DNA of 64,000 nt from Ulva prolifera (lineage: Eukaryota; Chlorophyta; Ulvophyceae; Ulvales; Ulvaceae). The stretch covers positions 744,001 through 808,000 of the forward strand of contig CM041199.1 in NCBI GenBank assembly GCA_023078555.1. The letters are read 5' to 3'. This document shows, piece after piece, positions 61,806-64,000 of the stretch. Below the pieces are notes generated by a model, which saw nothing but the letters and a program-made list of their open reading frames with translations, searched no databases and was not told the origin of the DNA. Both the position numbers and the translations under genes were made by a program. The stretch's first letter is position 1. Each line of letters begins with the position of its first letter.

Positions 61806-63695
61806 CTGCACTCTAGACATGCACACGTCCACCGGGAACGCGAGCCACTCAGACATCGTCCAGGGCCCTGGGCGGTGTCTGTTGACTCACAATAACATAC
61901 TGAATGCACACAGGCGGTCGTCTCACGTCGCTGGGCGAAAGCAGCCTTTTCGTCGAAAAGCGTATGCATGCCTGGGCAGAATGACCCATTTCTCCCAGGG
62001 AGCGCCTACAGCGCCCAGCGCGTGCCCAGAGCACGCCCAGTGAGCCTAGGACACCCTTATTATGTTCGTATTCACTAGTGGGACGATATCTTTCATGTTA
62101 TCGACTCCACAGCAATCGGATTGCTGTGGAAGGCGTCCTAGCCGTTGTGACTTGTGGGGTCATGTACTATCACATGTAGGCAGCTGCTCTGCGCGATTGG
62201 AGCGATATGAGGAATCAATACAAGTGTCTTTCACTCTTGGGGATGGGTTGTTTTGTCGCTCTGCGGTTGATTGCTTCAGCGGCTCTGACCCCATTTCGTT
62301 CTGGCGTGTCCAGTACATGGCATGAGTATAAAACAACAGGCATCAATAGGCGTGCATGCTTAGATAATGGTACAGTCAGGATACCTTCAGCGATACCGAC
62401 AGCTGTGTTCGAGGCTGATCAAGCGGCTGTCCACATGATGAAGGTCATTGTATTGACACCACATGGATGCAGCTGGTCTGGTTGATACATCTGGCATGTT
62501 TGTCATAAATGGCAGTATCATTTAGTTGCATCTAGGTTGGATTGCAGGCGATGTCACATCTGAAGGATGCCAGTCAGGTTATATGCTGATTGCATGGTAG
62601 CATTGTGCAAGAGGCAGAAAATCGATGCAGTTGAATGTATACTGCTGTGAAACAAGAATGCAAAAGAACATTTACGCAAAAAGAACTGAACGATGCGCTC
62701 TGCATCACTGTCATGGGATTCTGAACTGCATCAGGTGTAGGAAAGCAAGAATGCCTCACACACAGCCTCTTCGTGTGCTTGCATCTGTGACCTGCCACAT
62801 TACGCCCACTGATGACATCATGATTGACCGCAACTCACTCACGTGGATCGGTGCTGGTTGAACAGCGATAGGTTATTGCGTAGTGCTGAATACATTTGTG
62901 TGAATGAACATGCTGTCGCGACCGTCACAGCCAGATTCGCAGCGCCTCCGTGCCCTCCAAAACGAGGAAGGGACTGATATACACAGGTGAAAATTATGAC
63001 TGCAATTTGTAGATCGAGCAGGGATCATTCTTGCCGTGGCTTTGATGAGCCGGTGTATGGCAGCGTACTTTCAATCACTGTGACGGAAGAACAATGCTGC
63101 CTTCCCCACCGAGATTAGAGATCCTGAGCCATCTGGGGCTGGTGACTTTTGGTATGTGTACGTATATGCTGTGGTCGATTGGAATGATATGTTGCGCCTT
63201 TGCTGACACAGCTGTTTTGCGTCTTTGCAAACTCACGAGGTGCAGAAATTGCACGCAAGTTCCGGCAGAAACCAACAGGAATGCCAGTCACTTAACTTCA
63301 CTCAATCGCTGAGTCTGTGGTAGCTAAGCCGGTCTAGGCCGGCGTGGTGTCCCCTCCGAGAGTCTCCATGACTGCATCACAGACACGTCGGACATACCCG
63401 CACAACACCGGTTGATAGGTCACTGAACATCCATGAGACATATTATAGTGTTTTTGGGGTGTTCTCAACCCGCTGTGCTCACTGGGCGTGCGCTTGGTGC
63501 CAAATCCGCGTCCATGGGCGCAATCAGCATTTGGGGCGAAAACAGGCCTTTCCCTGGGCACTTTTCTTCGTGTCGCCCAGGGACCGCCTGTGTGCATTTA
63601 GTATGTTATTGTGAGTCTATAGACACCACCCAGGGCCCTGGGCGATGTCTGAGTGGCTCGCGTTCCCGGTGGACGTGTGCATGGCCCGAGTGCAG
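61806..63695. mobile_element. Putative 1.9-kb terminal-inverted-repeat (foldback) element, no transposase seen
   Basis: The left arm 61806-62045 and right arm 63477-63695 are inverted copies. Shared blocks in order include ATGCACACGTCCACCGGGAA, CGCGAGCCACTCAGACATCG, CCAGGGCCCTGGG, ACTCACAATAACATACT, AATGCACACAGGCGGTC and CACGCCCAGTGAGC. The arms diverge in the middle, with small indels. The interior (about 1.4 kb) has only short frames (for example 62062-62325) with no recognisable transposase, so it is likely non-autonomous. No target-site duplication could be fixed at the ends. Confidence 0.65.
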
Positions 63696-64000
63696 GGAGC
63701 TGTTTCACATGTAATGGTGCAATTGTGCAACCAAAGCTAGCGCTGCGTCTGAACTACACGGCCATGCGAAAGGCTGCGTTTGCGATTGCAGTCGGACCGA
63801 TTTTGATATCGATTGCAGCTGAATTACATGCGTGAGAATTTTGCTGGCAATGTGTCCCGTTCAATTGGCCGACTTCCTGCGCGCGTGCACGCCTTCGCCA
63901 CATCTTGTTCTAAATTTTCTGCTTCCTCAGTGGCGATGTGTCGATACAGCATGCTTGGAATCGAAACACGGCCCTGCTATATCATGTGCAGTCCAGAGCA

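Overview
This window looks like nuclear DNA of an intron-rich unicellular eukaryote. Genes are split by many short to medium GT-AG introns. Donors are often GTGCGx and acceptors usually end in TGCAG. Exons are rich in G/C at third codon positions, proteins are rich in alanine, and the spacers hold long G/C homopolymers. Together with a degenerate non-LTR retrotransposon tail of a type I associate with algal genomes, this suggests a green alga (possibly a prasinophyte) or a similar alga-like protist. That placement is inference; no rRNA or organelle marker is present.

Layout. 1-6379 (+): 3' part of a kinesin-12/KIF15-like motor gene with a very long Ala/Glu-rich coiled coil. 9019-11115 (-): a secreted germin/spherulin-like cupin gene with an apparent one-base frame break at a G homopolymer. 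11777-12080: a repeat bounded by perfect palindromes. 13069-13977 (-): the tail of a dead LINE-like element. 17139-20292 (+): an unrecognised multi-pass membrane protein with a Ser-rich tail. 20988-24627 (+): a complete seven-exon DEAD-box helicase, HAS1/DDX18. 25090 to about 48535, possibly up to 49.7 kb (-): one giant gene of at least 30 exons, coding for roughly 4,300 residues. 51164-58034 (-): a ten-exon gene for a C2 domain, membrane segment and class-3 lipase (750 residues as assembled). 58.1-64 kb: no confident gene, but tandem and inverted repeats, including a 1.9-kb terminal-inverted-repeat element.

The standout is the giant gene. It codes for a single-anchor membrane protein. A basic/coiled N-terminal segment and one transmembrane helix are followed by a series of Ig/FN3-like modules with a TPPxF ... 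EPGxVYY signature. A block then resembles the animal TMEM132 ectodomain order (N-terminal domain, cohesin-like domain, Ig-like domains). Next come a second cohesin-like domain, one dockerin/EF-hand-type calcium loop, and further FN3-like modules. A cohesin-like plus dockerin-like pair in one eukaryotic adhesion-type receptor is the best candidate for something undescribed.

The introns carry their own system of small repeats. Three copies of a 41-45-bp palindromic micro-element all lie in introns of three different genes. Three copies of a roughly 75-bp repeat keep a conserved reading frame. G24-28 tracts start directly downstream of 5' splice sites in the lipase gene. A 27-bp tandem array repeats a 3' splice-site sequence three times.

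All exon boundaries were placed by eye from splice motifs and reading phase, without transcripts. Where phases close exactly (helicase, lipase, membrane protein, most of the kinesin and giant gene) they are fairly reliable; elsewhere they are marked approximate.
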